7,242 nucleotides of DNA, taken from the NCBI GenBank assembly GCA_029864785.1, contig JAOTST010000072.1, forward strand, positions 1-7,242, in the 5' to 3' direction. Positions 6,078 to 7,242 of the stretch are shown here, in pieces. How positions within the stretch are numbered: position 1 is the stretch's first letter; every line of letters starts with the position of its first letter. A program made the position numbers and the translations under genes. Source of the DNA: Chromatiales bacterium. GTDB taxonomy: Bacteria; Pseudomonadota; Gammaproteobacteria; Thiohalomonadales; Thiohalomonadaceae. Below the pieces are notes generated by a model. That model searched no databases, was not told where the DNA came from, and saw only the letters and a list, made by a program, of their open reading frames with translations.

Positions 6078-6698
6078 ATGGAGATTAAATTAACTACTCA
6101 AACTGGTCGTGCCTCTACTAAGAGTGTTGAGCTATCTGACGATCACTTTGCTCGTGATTTTAATGAGTCTCTGATTCATCAAGTTGTTACGGCATATCTT
6201 GCTGGCGGCCGTGCAGGCACTAAGGCCTCTAAAAGTCGTTCGGATGTACGCGGTGGTGGTGCTAAGCCTTGGCGTCAGAAGGGTACAGGTCGTGCTCGTG
6301 CTGGAACCATCCGCAGCCCAATCTGGCGTAGCGGTGGTGTTACCTTTGCAGCAACACCTCGTGATTACAGTCAGAAAGTGAACAAAAAGATGTATCGTGC
6401 AGCGATGCAATCCATTCTTTCTGAATTGGTTCGTAAAGAGCGTCTAATTGTTGTTGATAAGTTTGCGATGGATGCGCCAAAGACCAAGCAGCTCAATGAG
6501 AAGCTTAAGGCTCTGGGCACCAGCAATGTACTGATTGTTACTGATGAGGTTGATGAAAATCTTTATCTCTCTTCGCGTAACTTGATGAATGTTGAGGCTA
6601 TCTCAAGCAAGCAGATCGACCCCGTTCGTCTGGTAGGCCATGAGAAGGTCATCATGACTGTTGCCGCAGTGAAAGCAATTGAGGAGACACTCGCATGA
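6078..6698 (+). CDS. rplD: 50S ribosomal protein L4
   Basis: A large-subunit protein whose long basic loop reaches the wall of the peptide exit tunnel. It has 206 residues (201 in E. coli). The loop is clear: [30 protein letters not shown] spans about 47-76, followed by [12 protein letters not shown]. In E. coli, L4 also represses its own operon by binding the S10 leader; whether it does so here is open, because the usual leader is absent. A strong Shine-Dalgarno, AAGGAGG (6064-6070), lies inside the end of rplC, only 2 bases separate the genes, and the rplD stop overlaps the rplW start. Confidence 0.98.
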   Translation: MEIKLTTQTGRASTKSVELSDDHFARDFNESLIHQVVTAYLAGGRAGTKASKSRSDVRGGGAKPWRQKGTGRARAGTIRSPIWRSGGVTFAATPRDYSQKVNKKMYRAAMQSILSELVRKERLIVVDKFAMDAPKTKQLNEKLKALGTSNVLIVTDEVDENLYLSSRNLMNVEAISSKQIDPVRLVGHEKVIMTVAAVKAIEETLA

Positions 6699-6994
6699 AT
6701 GAGAATCGTCTAATGCAAGTTCTGCTTGCGCCGCACATCTCTGAAAAGAGTGCCAATGCAGCAGATCAGAGCAATCAATACGTATTTAAAGTTACAACTG
6801 ATTCAAATAAGGCTGAGATCAAAGGCGCTGTTGAGCTGATGTTCAAGGTTGATGTTGAAGATGTGAAAACTGTCAATGTTAAAGGGAAGGTCAAGCGTCA
6901 CGGGCAGCGTCTCGGTAAGCGTAGCGACTGGAAGAAGGCGTATATCCGCCTTAAACAGGGCCAAGAAATCGACTTTGTCGGTTCTTCTAACTAG
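6695..6994 (+). CDS. rplW: 50S ribosomal protein L23
   Basis: A large-subunit protein at the exit of the peptide tunnel, where trigger factor and the signal recognition particle dock. It has 99 residues (100 in E. coli). Typical segments are [10 protein letters not shown] at 9-18, the [26 protein letters not shown] core and [16 protein letters not shown] near the end. The start overlaps the rplD stop by four bases (ATGA at 6695-6698), a usual sign of translational coupling. The GAGGAG at 6681-6686 serves as ribosome binding site. Confidence 0.98.
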   Translation: MNENRLMQVLLAPHISEKSANAADQSNQYVFKVTTDSNKAEIKGAVELMFKVDVEDVKTVNVKGKVKRHGQRLGKRSDWKKAYIRLKQGQEIDFVGSSN

Positions 6995-7011
6995 AGCGCA
7001 GGAGTAGAGTT

Positions 7012-7242
7012 ATGGCTATTGTAAAATCAAAACCTACGTCACCGGGTCGCCGCTTTGTTGTAAGGGTCGTTAATCCTGACCTGCACAAAGGTGCACCTCA
7101 CGCTGCGCTTCTAGAGAAGAAGAGCAAGTCGGGTGGTCGTAATAATAATGGACGCATCACAACACGTCATCGTGGTGGTGGTCATAAGCAGCACTATCGT
7201 GTTATCGATTTTAAACGTAACAAAGATGGTATCCCTGCGACA
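7012..7242 (+). CDS. rplB: 50S ribosomal protein L2, N-terminal part (runs off the window)
   Basis: A core large-subunit protein needed for subunit joining and peptidyl transferase activity. The first 77 codons are present, from [17 protein letters not shown] through [20 protein letters not shown] to [12 protein letters not shown]. They match E. coli L2 almost without gaps; the family has about 275 residues, so roughly 200 are outside the window. The catalytically important His near residue 229 in E. coli cannot be seen. Shine-Dalgarno AGGAG (7000-7004) lies 7 bases before the ATG, and 17 bases separate it from rplW. Confidence 0.97.
   Translation, partial: MAIVKSKPTSPGRRFVVRVVNPDLHKGAPHAALLEKKSKSGGRNNNGRITTRHRGGGHKQHYRVIDFKRNKDGIPAT

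Overview
The window is a chromosomal housekeeping segment from a gammaproteobacterium of moderate G+C content. The order 23S-5S rRNA, birA, coaX, SPOR-family gene, tRNA-Thr(UGU), tRNA-Tyr(GUA), tRNA-Gly(UCC), tRNA-Thr(GGU), tuf is the arrangement known from Pseudomonas and relatives. The ribosomal proteins also match gammaproteobacterial families closely. Genus cannot be fixed from the sequence alone. All genes lie on the + strand.

Positions 1-544 hold the 3' end of a 23S rRNA, a hairpin-forming spacer, a complete 5S rRNA and a strong intrinsic terminator. After a gap of about 170 bases with no gene come birA (biotin ligase), coaX (type III pantothenate kinase) and a membrane-anchored SPOR-like gene. 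These three are tightly packed and probably co-transcribed; the first two serve biotin attachment and coenzyme A synthesis.

Positions 3081-3746 hold four tRNA genes. The first has its own promoter and a perfect intrinsic terminator. The other three start from a second promoter, and their transcript probably continues into tuf (EF-Tu).

From tuf onward the window runs directly into the S10 ribosomal protein operon: rpsJ, rplC, rplD, rplW and the first 77 codons of rplB. A structured 119-base spacer separates rpsJ from rplC. The genes here supply the translation machinery: rRNA, tRNAs, EF-Tu and ribosomal proteins S10, L3, L4, L23 and L2.

No mobile element, CRISPR array, defence system or clearly new multi-gene system is visible. 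Three points deserve a second look. BirA seems to have lost the recognition helix of its DNA-binding domain. A tuf gene flanked by tRNA-Thr on one side and rpsJ on the other looks like a tufB/tufA hybrid junction, which could be a real rearrangement or an assembly join. Finally, there is no room for a leader before rpsJ, while the rpsJ-rplC spacer is unusually structured.
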